In this document: one piece after another, positions 1-6,630 of the stretch
Numbering within the stretch: position 1 is the first letter of the stretch
Layout of the letters: each line of letters begins with the position of its first letter
Assembly: GCA_934511335.1 (NCBI GenBank)
Contig: CAKSWL010000039.1
Location: 1 to 12,561, forward strand
Reading direction: 5' to 3'
DNA from: an uncultured Cloacibacillus sp.
GTDB lineage: Bacteria > Synergistota > Synergistia > Synergistales > Synergistaceae
DNA length: 12,561 nucleotides
Position numbers and translations under genes: made by a program
The notes under the pieces: generated by a model
What the model saw: only the letters and a program-made list of their open reading frames with translations
The model's database searches: none
Told to the model about the DNA's origin: nothing

Positions 1-929
1 GTCGTGAAGGCCCCGGCGTCAAGCTTTATCTCCGCCTCAAGCGCCGTTATCCTGCCATCTTTCGTGAGCCCCATGCGGTAACGGCTCTTGGAGGGATGGC
101 GCTTCGGCGAGACAAGGAGGTCTTCCGAGCGGTCGAAAGCTATCTTTACTCTCTGCCCAGACTTCCAGGCCAGCAGCGCCGCGTAGACGCCGAGGATCGA
201 GGGGTAGTCCTCTTTGCCGCCGAACGCCCCGCCCGTCGCGCTCTGGCGGACCGTCACCATCTCATGCGGCAGTCCAAGAGCCGCCGCGACGGCGTTCACG
301 ACGTAAAAGGGGCATTGCAGCGAGCCGAGCAGCTCGACGCCCTGGCCGGAGCGCCAGGCCGCCATGCCCTGCGTTTCCAGATACATCTGCTCCTGCAGCC
401 CCGTCTCCCATTCGCCCTCTACCACCGCGTCGGCCTCCGCGAAGCCTTTACGCAGGTCGCCGCGTTCGGTGTGATAATGGTCGATGCGGTTGTCATCGCC
501 CCAGATCAATTCCTTGCGGGCCTCGGATTCTTCTATCGTAAATATGGGCGGCAGCGGCTCTATCGTCACGGCAACCGCCGCCATCGCCCGTCTGAGTCTT
601 TCTTCGTCCGGCGCGGCTACGAGCGCCACCGCCTGCGTCGCGTAATTCACCGCGGACGCTGCGAGCGCCGGATAGTCTTTGCGCACGATCGCGACGTAGT
701 TCTCGCCGGGGATATCCGCCGCCGTGACCAGCACCGCTCCCGTATCCGCAAAGGCGGGCAGCGTTTTTATCTCTTTCAGCACGCCGCGCGGCACGTCAGA
801 GCGGACGACGCCGCCCGCCCAGCAGCCGGGGATATCGATATCCGCAAGAAACCTGACTTCTCCCGCGGCCTTGACCGGCCCGTCAAAGCGCGGCAGAGAC
901 CTCCCAATGATCCTGAATTCTTCACCCAT
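1..929 (-). CDS. Xanthine dehydrogenase family molybdopterin-binding subunit, N-terminal part
   Basis: This is the first 309 residues of a large molybdenum hydroxylase subunit; the gene leaves the window at base 1, so the C-terminal half or more is not seen. It begins at ATG 929 with a GGAGGG ribosome site 7 bases upstream. Residues about 17-123 resemble the a/b hammerhead domain of aldehyde oxidase/xanthine dehydrogenase. From about residue 145 the molybdopterin-binding domain starts: Q205 in LQCPF and GGAFGGKE at 233-240 match the conserved cofactor-contact segments of the family. There is no N-terminal [2Fe-2S] region, so FeS and FAD subunits should be separate genes, as is usual for bacterial three-subunit enzymes. 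The family hydroxylates purines, aldehydes or other heterocycles. Nearby ssnA, hyuA and ridA suggest a purine-type substrate, possibly with a labile selenium cofactor; that is inference. The exact substrate cannot be read from this part. Confidence 0.9.
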   Translation of the reverse strand, partial: MGEEFRIIGRSLPRFDGPVKAAGEVRFLADIDIPGCWAGGVVRSDVPRGVLKEIKTLPAFADTGAVLVTAADIPGENYVAIVRKDYPALAASAVNYATQAVALVAAPDEERLRRAMAAVAVTIEPLPPIFTIEESEARKELIWGDDNRIDHYHTERGDLRKGFAEADAVVEGEWETGLQEQMYLETQGMAAWRSGQGVELLGSLQCPFYVVNAVAAALGLPHEMVTVRQSATGGAFGGKEDYPSILGVYAALLAWKSGQRVKIAFDRSEDLLVSPKRHPSKSRYRMGLTKDGRITALEAEIKLDAGAFT

Positions 930-955
930 AGGCCGTCCCTCCCAACTGGAATTTC

Positions 956-1011
956 TCTCGTTGATATTGTCTTTTTAATGTCAATATTATACTCTTTAAG
1001 AATGATTGCAA
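956..1011 (-). promoter_or_regulatory. Candidate promoter and operator of the molybdenum hydroxylase gene
   Basis: On the minus strand a perfect TATAAT lies at 991-986, about 57 bases before the start codon at 929. No good -35 box lies 17 bases upstream of it (TGTTTG at 1014-1009); TTGCAA at 1011-1006 is too close. Directly downstream is an imperfect 24-base palindrome at 964-987 (10 of 12 pairs match; outer arms ATATTG and CAATAT) that overlaps the expected transcription start. This placement would suit a repressor site. No regulator family is recognised. Confidence 0.4.
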
Positions 1012-1330
1012 ACAGGTATTGTGCCTGATCACATATCCCCGCGCCGGTAATTGGCATATAATAATAAATAGGATGGACGATGGGTGAAACGCCTGATGCG
1101 CAAAAGGGCGGGATGGTCAGAGAAGGGTCTTTTCCGGCAAAGCCCGCGGAGGCGTTTCTACTTAAAAAAATTTTTCCCCGCGGGCAGGGCGCGGCGGGGG
1201 GCGGGAGCCCGCGGCAAGCGCCGCAGAAGCGCTGAAAATGACGCGGCGCGGCACGTCGGCATAAGCGGCGCCCGCGGCCGTTTGCTTTGCGTCGCGGCGT
1301 GATAGAGGTGCATTTTTTCAAAAGATGGTG

Positions 1331-1345
1331 TAGAATACAGCTGTA
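1331..1345 (+). promoter_or_regulatory. Weak candidate -10 element and small palindrome before ridA
   Basis: TAGAAT at 1331-1336 could be a -10 box for ridA, about 60 bases before its start. It overlaps a perfect 10-base palindrome, TACAGCTGTA, at 1336-1345, which could be half of an operator. No convincing -35 box lies at the right distance, so this is tentative. Confidence 0.25.
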
Positions 1346-1396
1346 CTATCAGAAAATTTTTTAGGTTGCCAAACTAAATTGAAGGGAGAAAATAAG

Positions 1397-1780
1397 ATGT
1401 CAAAAGAAATCGTAAGCACCCCAAACGCGCCGGCGGCGATCGGCCCCTATTCACAGGCGGTAAAGGCCGGAGGTTTTCTTTATCTGTCCGGGCAGATCCC
1501 CCTCGACCCTCAGACGATGACGGTGGTCCCCGGATGCGTCGCCTGTCAGGCGGAACAGGCGCTCAAGAATATGAAGGCGGTACTTGAGAGCCAGGGGCTG
1601 ACGACCGACGACGTCGTCAAGACGACGCTCTTCATCAAGGATATGAACGATTTCGCAAAGGTCAACGAAGTCTACGCGAAGTATTTCGCGAAGGACGCTC
1701 CCGCGCGCTCTTGCGTCGAAGTGGCCCGGCTGCCGAAAGATGTCCTTGTCGAGGTAGAGGCCGTCGCCCTCTGTAAATAA
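1397..1780 (+). CDS. ridA: RidA family reactive intermediate/imine deaminase
   Basis: A 127-residue RidA (YjgF/YER057c/UK114) protein, the normal family length. RidA hydrolyses reactive enamines/imines such as 2-aminoacrylate, which arise from PLP-dependent serine or threonine dehydration, to the keto acid and ammonia; it is a cytosolic trimer. The N-terminal stretch APAAIGPYSQAV, the FLYLSGQIPLDP segment and the C-terminal PARSCVEVARLPKDVLVEVEA segment, with the substrate-binding Arg near residue 105, are all diagnostic. I chose ATG 1397 because GGGAG at 1384-1388 sits 8 bases upstream; an in-frame TTG at 1379 would put this ribosome site inside the gene. Its neighbours (ssnA, hydantoinase, hydroxylase) match islands in other bacteria that also carry a RidA. 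Serine dehydratase is encoded about 3 kb away, but that enzyme is iron-sulfur dependent, so a direct link is inference. Confidence 0.95.
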   Translation: MSKEIVSTPNAPAAIGPYSQAVKAGGFLYLSGQIPLDPQTMTVVPGCVACQAEQALKNMKAVLESQGLTTDDVVKTTLFIKDMNDFAKVNEVYAKYFAKDAPARSCVEVARLPKDVLVEVEAVALCK

Positions 1781-2073
1781 ACGCGGCCGGTCAGATAAAC
1801 GCTGATTTATTGAAAATCAGCCGGAATAATGATCAGCGTGCCTCTCGCTGATCGCGTACGGGGAGCAGAGAGCTGTGATTTAGCGCGGCTCGGCTGGTTT
1901 GTCTGTCGGATGCGCCAGGCGCTGAATGGGCAGCTTCAAAGCGGCGCGCAAGGCCTATATCGATAGGCCCCCGTGCGGCGGCGCCGTTTGCAGGCGGCCT
2001 TTTCGCCGCCGGCGCATCTATATTTTACGGATCCAGCCAAATAAATAATCCTATAAGTCAGGAGGGTATCGCT
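1781..2073. other. ridA-ssnA intergenic region, structured, no gene seen
   Basis: After the tandem hairpins, a 7-bp hairpin with a 4-base loop (GGCCTAT 1952-1958, ATAGGCC 1963-1969) and a GC-rich stem (GGCGGC 1993-1998 with GCCGCC 2005-2010, outer GCGCCG 1981-1986 with CGGCGC 2010-2015 as an alternative) precede ssnA. An AT-rich piece and the AGGAGGG ribosome site follow. I see no open frame that resembles a protein and no match to a riboswitch consensus I know. No clear sigma-70 promoter for ssnA is visible. Confidence 0.4.
1799..1853 (+). repeat. Tandem hairpins with interchangeable arms downstream of ridA
   Basis: Two perfect 8-bp hairpins lie back to back: GCTGATTT 1801-1808 with AAATCAGC 1814-1821 (5-base loop), and GATCAGCG 1831-1838 with CGCTGATC 1846-1853 (7-base loop). 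All four arms share the core CTGAT/ATCAG, so ACGCTGAT at 1799-1806 can also pair with ATCAGCGT at 1832-1839, giving a mutually exclusive fold. No T-run follows, so this is not a classical terminator. It may end ridA transcripts, bind a protein, or be a short dispersed repeat. Confidence 0.5.
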
Positions 2074-3402
2074 ATGCTGTTAGTTGGCAGCGGGGCATTG
2101 ATAACACGCGACCAGGAGAACCCCTTCATTCCCGACGGCTGTGTCGCAATCAACGGCGCTTCGATAAATTCGGTCGGCGGCACCGTTGAGATGCGCGCAA
2201 AGTATCCGGCCGCCAAATTCATCGACGCCAAGGGCGGCCTTATCATGCCGGGATTTATCAACAGCCACATGCACTTTTACAGCACCTTCTCACGCGGCAT
2301 GAATGTCCCCGGAGAGCCGGCGCAAGATTTTTCCGGCGTGCTGGAAAAGCTTTGGTGGCGGCTCGACAAGGCGCTCACGCCGCGCGACTGTTATTACAGC
2401 GCCCTCACGGCGCTCGTCGACGCCATAAAGTGCGGCTGTACCACCGTCATCGACCACCACGCAAGCCCCCGCGCGGTGAGGGGCAGCCTCTGGGAGGTGG
2501 CGAAGGCGGCGCGCGAGGCGGGAATCCGCACCTCCACCTGTTACGAGGTATCCGACCGCGACGGGCAGAAGACCGCCTACGACGGCATCAAGGAGAATAT
2601 CGCCTTCATAGACTGGGCCGAAGGCGAGAACGACCCGATGATTTCCGGCAAGTTCGGCCTGCACGCCTCCTTCACACTGAGCGATCATACGCTGGAAAAA
2701 TGCCGCGAGGCCATGGCGGGGCGTGAAAGCGGCTGGCATGTCCACGTGGCGGAGGGGCCGGCGGATGAAGCGGCCTGCGAGCGCAGGCACCGCCGGCGCA
2801 TCGTGCGGCGTTTTCACGATTTCGGCATCACCGGCAAGAACTCGCTCTTCGTCCACTGCGTCCACATCGACGATGCGGAGCGCGAGCTGCTGAAGGAAAC
2901 GGACACGCCGGTGGTCCACAACCCCGAATCGAACATGGGCAACGCCGTCGGCGCGGCGAAGATCACGGAGCTTGCGGCGGCGGGGATTACTCTGGGCCTC
3001 GGCACGGACGGCTATGTCTGCGACATGCTGCAATCTTACAAGATGGGCAGCGCGCTCTGCAAACACGCATCGCGGCACCCGAATAAGGGCTGGGACGAGC
3101 TCCCCGCGATGCTCTTCGAGAACAACGCGGTGATTGCGGAACGCGCCTTCCCCGTGCGCCTCGGCAAACTCAAAGAGGGTTACGCCGCCGACGTGATCGT
3201 CCTCGATTACAACGCGCCGACGGAGCTCTCCGACAAGAATATCAACGGGCACCTGCTCTTTGGGGCCTCGGCGCGCAGCGTCGTCACGACGATCGCGGGC
3301 GGCAGGCTCCTCATGAAGGACCGCAGGCTCACCGAGCTCGACGCGGATGAGCTCTTCGCCAAAGCGCGCGAGTGCGCGAAAGAGCTCTGGAAACGGTTAT
3401 AA
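2074..3402 (+). CDS. ssnA: SsnA-type amidohydrolase (putative aminohydrolase of selenium/purine islands)
   Basis: A 442-residue member of the metal-dependent amidohydrolase superfamily, closest in my judgement to SsnA, the putative aminohydrolase found beside selenium-dependent molybdenum hydroxylase genes; the length matches. The TIM-barrel metal ligands are visible: H65 and H67 in NSHMHF, H224 in the WHVHVAEG motif with general-acid/base E227, H264 in HCVH, and D312 in GTDG. This set is typical of the ATZ/TRZ and cytosine/guanine deaminase-like branch, which hydrolyses C-N bonds of heterocycles. The true substrate of SsnA is not established. The start ATG 2074 has AGGAGGG 7 bases upstream. 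A run of basic residues around 237-246 is richer in Arg than I would expect, but it falls on a helix between motifs. It is encoded after ridA and converges on the hydantoinase operon. A guanine or hydroxyatrazine-type deaminase is the main alternative. Confidence 0.85.
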   Translation: MLLVGSGALITRDQENPFIPDGCVAINGASINSVGGTVEMRAKYPAAKFIDAKGGLIMPGFINSHMHFYSTFSRGMNVPGEPAQDFSGVLEKLWWRLDKALTPRDCYYSALTALVDAIKCGCTTVIDHHASPRAVRGSLWEVAKAAREAGIRTSTCYEVSDRDGQKTAYDGIKENIAFIDWAEGENDPMISGKFGLHASFTLSDHTLEKCREAMAGRESGWHVHVAEGPADEAACERRHRRRIVRRFHDFGITGKNSLFVHCVHIDDAERELLKETDTPVVHNPESNMGNAVGAAKITELAAAGITLGLGTDGYVCDMLQSYKMGSALCKHASRHPNKGWDELPAMLFENNAVIAERAFPVRLGKLKEGYAADVIVLDYNAPTELSDKNINGHLLFGASARSVVTTIAGGRLLMKDRRLTELDADELFAKARECAKELWKRL

Positions 3403-3415
3403 ATAGGGCGAAAGT

Positions 3416-3455
3416 AAAGAGGGGGGCGGCTGCCGCAGAAGCCCTCCCCCTCTTT
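3416..3455. terminator. Bidirectional terminator between ssnA and hyuA
   Basis: AAAGAGGGGG at 3416-3425 pairs perfectly with CCCCCTCTTT at 3446-3455, with a small GCGGC/GCCGC hairpin in the loop. It sits between the convergent stops of ssnA (3402) and hyuA (3479). The A/T ends of the stem give short T-runs in both directions, so it probably stops both transcripts. Confidence 0.7.
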
Positions 3456-3478
3456 ATGCCGAAAACGTCGATCGTTTG

Positions 3479-4846
3479 TTATCCATCTCCCAGCTTCCGC
3501 CGCACCAGACGGCCGCGCGGCGCCTCATCGGTAAGCAGACCGGCTTTGAGCAGCCTTCTGCCGCGCAGCCAGAGGTCGGTCACGCAGCCGTTGACGGTCA
3601 TCCCCTCATAGGGAGTATAGTCGACCCGCTGGTGGAGGGAGGCGGCGGAAAGTTTCCTGCTCTTCGCGGGGTCGATAAGGATCAGGTCCGCGTCGGCGCC
3701 CGCCTCTATACGGCCTTTATCTTTCAGGCCGAGGATCGCCGCGGGGTTTGTCGCGGTAACGGCGACAAAACGCTCAAGCGAGAGGCGGTTTTTCATCACG
3801 CCTTCGGAGAAGAGCAGCTCCATGCGCGTCTCGATACCCGGTATGCCGCTGGGGCTTTTGAAGATATTTTCCGCACCCAGCCGTTTTTTATCGGCGCGGC
3901 TGAAGGAACAGTGATCGGTGCCGACTGTGTCGACGTCGCCCTGCGCCAGGGCGCGCCAAAGCCGGCCGCAGTCGACCCTTCCGCGCAGCGGCGGGGCCAT
4001 CACATAATCGAGCCCGTTTTCTCTTTGGTAACAATTCTCGGTGAGCATAAGGTACTGCGGGCAGGTTTCGGCATAGACGCGCTGCCCGGCGCGGCGCGCG
4101 CGGATCACCTCTTCAAGCGCCTCTTTCGTCGAGAGGTGGACGATGTAGACGGGCGCTTCGGCGGCCCGCGCAAGGGCGAGAAGGCGCCGCACCGCCTCCG
4201 CCTCGCAATAGCCGGGGCGGCTGCGCGGCCAGCAGTCATAGTCCGTCGGCAGCTTTTCCTGATATGCCTCTGCGAGGCCGTTTACGATCGCGTTGTTTTC
4301 GCAATGGCAGAAGAGCAGCCCCCCCGCCTCATTCATCGCCCGCATCAGCGGGAAGATCTCTTCGTCGGTCAGTCGTCCTGCATAGGTGGTATAAACTTTG
4401 CCGGTCGGAAAGCCCCGCACAACGGCCGCCGGCAGCTCGCGCGCAATCTTTCCGTCGTAACGCTGAAAGACAAGGTGGACGCCGAAGTCTGTGTATGAGG
4501 ATCCCTCGCCCGCCGCAACGGTCAGCCGGACGGCCTCTGAAAGCGGCGCGCCGGCGGCGGCGAAGCCAGGGTGTTCGACGATGGTGGTCGTACCGCCGAA
4601 GACCGCCGCGCGCGTCGCCGCCGCAAAGCCGTCGGAGACTTTGTTGTCACCGGCCTGTAGAATGACGTGCGTATGCGGGTCTACGCCGCCGGGAAGCAGG
4701 TAACGGCCCGCAGCCTCCACCACATGGGCGCCGCAGCAGTGGAGCGAGCCGCCGACGGCGGCAATTTTTTCACCCTCGATAAGCAGGTCGCCGCGGAAGG
4801 AGCGCTCCGCCGTCCCGATGATCCCATTTTTTATCAGTATCGTCAC
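3479..4846 (-). CDS. hyuA: Dihydropyrimidinase / D-phenylhydantoinase-like cyclic amidohydrolase
   Basis: A 455-residue enzyme of the dihydropyrimidinase/hydantoinase family, which opens cyclic ureides (dihydropyrimidines, hydantoins) at a two-metal site. The ligand set matches bacterial D-hydantoinase almost position for position: H58 and H60 in GGVDPHTH, the carboxylated lysine K150 in TGKVYTTY, H181 in FCHCEN, H237 in YIVHLS and D311 in GTDHCSF. ETCPQYL at 260-266 and the PNG-like SPSGIPGIETR segment are also family hallmarks. The start is GTG 4846, four bases after the sdaAA stop, so it is the last gene of the sdaAB-sdaAA-hyuA operon and probably translationally coupled; the ATG alternatives downstream would cut the first beta-strand. 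In E. coli the related hyuA lies in the purine/xanthine dehydrogenase island with ssnA, which fits this neighbourhood. The substrate is unproven; allantoinase is less likely given the motifs. Confidence 0.88.
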   Translation of the reverse strand: MTILIKNGIIGTAERSFRGDLLIEGEKIAAVGGSLHCCGAHVVEAAGRYLLPGGVDPHTHVILQAGDNKVSDGFAAATRAAVFGGTTTIVEHPGFAAAGAPLSEAVRLTVAAGEGSSYTDFGVHLVFQRYDGKIARELPAAVVRGFPTGKVYTTYAGRLTDEEIFPLMRAMNEAGGLLFCHCENNAIVNGLAEAYQEKLPTDYDCWPRSRPGYCEAEAVRRLLALARAAEAPVYIVHLSTKEALEEVIRARRAGQRVYAETCPQYLMLTENCYQRENGLDYVMAPPLRGRVDCGRLWRALAQGDVDTVGTDHCSFSRADKKRLGAENIFKSPSGIPGIETRMELLFSEGVMKNRLSLERFVAVTATNPAAILGLKDKGRIEAGADADLILIDPAKSRKLSAASLHQRVDYTPYEGMTVNGCVTDLWLRGRRLLKAGLLTDEAPRGRLVRRKLGDG

Positions 4847-4850
4847 CAGA

Positions 4851-5726
4851 TCAGCCCCCGATCCTCTCCATCCGCCCCCGCATGAGCTCGGCGGCCGTCT
4901 GAGTCACGGCAAGCCCGCCCTGCGAGGTCTCACGCAGCGCGGGGGCCATCATCCGGCCTATCTGCCCCATCGAGTCGATCACCTCGTCAAGCGGGATTAC
5001 CGACTCTATCCCCGCAAGCGCCATATCGGCGCAGAGCGTGCCGTTCGCCACGAGGATGCCGTTGCGCTTTATACAGGGACACTCCACAAGGCCGCCGACG
5101 GGGTCGCAGGTCAGGCCCAGCACCGATTTGAAGGTCATCGCCGCGGCATGGGCGCTCATCGCGGGCGTGCCCCCCTGCAAAAAGGCGAGCGCGGCCGCCC
5201 CCATCGCGGCGGCCGCGCCGCACTCGGCCTGACAGCCGCCGTCCGCGCCCGCAAGGGTCGCGCGGAAGGCCGTCACTTCGCCCACCGCCCCCGCCGTTAT
5301 CAGCGCGTCGACCAGCAGCGCCTCCGTATCCTGCCCCTCGCCGCAAAAAAATTCCCAGGCGAAGAGCATCCCCGGGATTATGCCGCAGCTGCCGGCGGTC
5401 GGGGCCGCGACGATGCGTCCCATCGCCGCGTTATAGGAGGCCACCTCCATCGCCGTCGCGGAGGCGGCGAGGATAAAGTCGCCCGACATCCCGCCGCGGC
5501 AGGCGCGCAGCTTGGGGCCCATCGGCGGCTCGATGCGGCAGGGCGTCGTGTTCGCGCAGGCCTCGCGGACGCTGCGGCGCATATCGGCGAGACGCTCCGC
5601 CATTTTGGCCCGGATCTCCGCGGCGGGAACGCCCGTCTCCGCCGCGTCAAGGATGAGGACCGCCTCGGGGAAGCTGATCTTTTTATCATCCGCAAGTTTT
5701 ACGATCTTTTCCACAGCCTTAAGCAT
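4851..5726 (-). CDS. sdaAA: L-serine dehydratase, iron-sulfur-dependent, alpha subunit
   Basis: A 291-residue alpha subunit of the oxygen-sensitive [4Fe-4S] L-serine dehydratase, which converts L-serine to pyruvate and ammonia without PLP. The cluster ligands expected for this family are visible: C165 in GGCQAE, C207 in TCDPVGG and C218 in CPCIKRN. APTAGSCGIIPG at 108-119 is a further family signature. The length is normal for the split (two-gene) form common in clostridia and other anaerobes; in E. coli alpha and beta are one chain. The start ATG 5726 follows the sdaAB stop with no gap (TAAATG), with GAGGGGG about 8 bases upstream inside sdaAB, so the two subunits should be made in equal amounts. 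The gene fits a serine-fermenting lifestyle and supplies pyruvate and ammonia. Confidence 0.95.
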   Translation of the reverse strand: MLKAVEKIVKLADDKKISFPEAVLILDAAETGVPAAEIRAKMAERLADMRRSVREACANTTPCRIEPPMGPKLRACRGGMSGDFILAASATAMEVASYNAAMGRIVAAPTAGSCGIIPGMLFAWEFFCGEGQDTEALLVDALITAGAVGEVTAFRATLAGADGGCQAECGAAAAMGAAALAFLQGGTPAMSAHAAAMTFKSVLGLTCDPVGGLVECPCIKRNGILVANGTLCADMALAGIESVIPLDEVIDSMGQIGRMMAPALRETSQGGLAVTQTAAELMRGRMERIGG

Positions 5727-6392
5727 TTAGTCTTCCCCCTCGATCCCTATCACCCGGACTATCCCCGGATGGAGATTTTTTATAACCTCGGTATCGACAT
5801 GCCCTTCGGCAGAGTCAAGCTCGATGACCATCGTCGCGAGGCCGCCGCGCGTGTCGCGATGAAGCTTCATCGTCGCGATATTCACGTTGTGCGCCGAAAG
5901 GTATGAAGTGATTGCGCTCACGACGCCGCGCACGTCCCTGTTCATTATTATCAGCGCGGGCAGGGTGCAGGAGATATCCACCTGAAAGCCGTCCAGCTTG
6001 TGTAGGATGACCGCGCCGCCGCCGACGGAATAACCGACAGCCTCCAGTGTGCGGCCGCCGTCGCCGCCGACGACGACCCGCACGGAGTTGGGATGTGCGC
6101 CCGCCACCTCTTCCGTATAAAAATGAAAGTCCAGCCCCGCGGCGCGCGCCAATTCCAGCGCGTCTCTGATGGCGGGGTCGTCCTGCGTCATCCCCATGAG
6201 CCCCGCGATCAACGCCTTATCCGTCCCGTGCCCCGCGCCGGTGCTCGCAAAGCTGCCGCGCATGTATAGATCCGCCCTCTTTACCTCCCCGCCCCAGCAC
6301 ATGCGGACGATACGGCCGATATGGGCCGCGCCGGCCGTGTGGCTCGAAGAGGGTCCGATCATCACCGGTCCGATTATTTCCCAAACGGGCAT
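5727..6392 (-). CDS. sdaAB: L-serine dehydratase, iron-sulfur-dependent, beta subunit
   Basis: A 221-residue beta subunit of the iron-sulfur L-serine dehydratase. The N-terminal domain carries the signature GPSSSHTAGAAHIGR at 13-27 and GSFASTGAGHGTDKA at 46-60, which help form the serine site together with the alpha subunit. The C-terminal part (about 148-221), with LPALIIMNRDVRGVVSAITS and an NVNIATMKLHR strand, is an ACT domain, usually a site of amino-acid-dependent regulation or dimer contact. The ATG at 6392 has GAGGTGA close upstream. It is the first gene of the minus-strand operon, followed directly by sdaAA and then hyuA. The combination with hyuA in one operon is unusual to me; the catabolic link could be serine or 2-aminoacrylate chemistry downstream of ring opening, which is inference. 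Confidence 0.95.
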   Translation of the reverse strand: MPVWEIIGPVMIGPSSSHTAGAAHIGRIVRMCWGGEVKRADLYMRGSFASTGAGHGTDKALIAGLMGMTQDDPAIRDALELARAAGLDFHFYTEEVAGAHPNSVRVVVGGDGGRTLEAVGYSVGGGAVILHKLDGFQVDISCTLPALIIMNRDVRGVVSAITSYLSAHNVNIATMKLHRDTRGGLATMVIELDSAEGHVDTEVIKNLHPGIVRVIGIEGED

Positions 6393-6431
6393 CTCATCAC
6401 CTCTGTTTTTATCATCTTGCTGCCTCTGCTT

Positions 6432-6460
6432 ATCTTATATTATGGCGGGCCAATTGACAA
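6432..6460 (-). promoter_or_regulatory. Candidate promoter of the sdaAB-sdaAA-hyuA operon
   Basis: On the minus strand TTGTCA at 6460-6455 is followed, after 17 bases, by TAAGAT at 6437-6432, or after 15 bases by TATAAG at 6439-6434. This is about 40-45 bases before the sdaAB start at 6392, in an AT-rich stretch. It is a reasonable sigma-70 type promoter seen by eye only. Confidence 0.4.
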
Positions 6461-6570
6461 ACAGCGGAGTAAACGGCGCGGGACGGACACGTTTTGCACT
6501 GTACTTTTATTCATGAACTTACTATTCGATAAAATTTCGCTTTTTTGTATCTTCTAAAGAAATTTACATA

Positions 6571-6600
6571 CTGTCGCCGGAGCCAAACTTAGTGTATAGT
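6571..6600 (+). promoter_or_regulatory. Candidate promoter of the [FeFe]-hydrogenase gene
   Basis: TATAGT at 6595-6600 is a 5-of-6 -10 box about 30 bases before the ATG at 6631; CTGTCG at 6571-6576 (18-base spacer) is a weak -35. The -10 lies over an in-frame GTG at 6592, which is one reason to reject that GTG as the start. The spacing leaves a leader of roughly 24 bases holding the AAGGGAG ribosome site. Confidence 0.35.
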
Positions 6601-6630
6601 CTTGTCCATTATCACAAGGGAGATGGAGAG

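Larger units (their letters stand above)
930..1396. other. Divergent intergenic region without a recognised gene
   Basis: These 467 bases separate the minus-strand hydroxylase gene from plus-strand ridA. The left end holds the AT-rich promoter/palindrome region of the hydroxylase. The middle (about 1080-1310) is very GC-rich; the octamer GCCCGCGG occurs at 1142, 1207 and 1270 and its inverse CCGCGGGC at 1178, so several alternative hairpins are possible. The open frames crossing this part (for example 1084-1302 plus and 776-1321 minus) encode Arg/Ala/Gly-rich sequence with no recognisable domain, and I take them as non-coding. Confidence 0.5.

Noticed and set aside
776..1321. Open frames across the region upstream of ridA (776-1321 minus, 1084-1302 plus).
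   Set aside because: No ribosome sites, Arg/Pro/Ala-rich translations, and the minus frame overlaps the start of the hydroxylase gene in another frame.
2290..3252. Long open frame of 320 codons opposite ssnA on the minus strand.
   Set aside because: It is an antisense shadow of GC-rich coding DNA; the plus frame has all amidohydrolase metal ligands and the minus frame has no recognisable domain.
4378..4399. Apparent loss of the carboxylated metal-bridging lysine in HyuA, since the residue after TTY is Ala (A156).
   Set aside because: In D-hydantoinase the modified lysine is the one in the SLKVFMAY segment (K150), not the later one; here K150 in TGKVYTTY is present at the same number.
3476..5906. 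Long plus-strand open frames (3476-4498, 4818-5906) opposite hyuA, sdaAA and sdaAB.
   Set aside because: Arg/Gly/Ala/His-rich translations with no family resemblance, exactly opposite well-identified genes.
6481..6499. A sigma-54 type promoter (GGACACG ... TTGCAC) before the hydrogenase.
   Set aside because: The GG and GC elements are 9 bases apart, not 10, and the flanking bases fit the consensus poorly.
6592..6630. Upstream GTG 6592 as the start of the hydrogenase gene.
   Set aside because: It overlaps the candidate -10 box, has no ribosome site, and the AAGGGAG at 6616-6622 serves ATG 6631.
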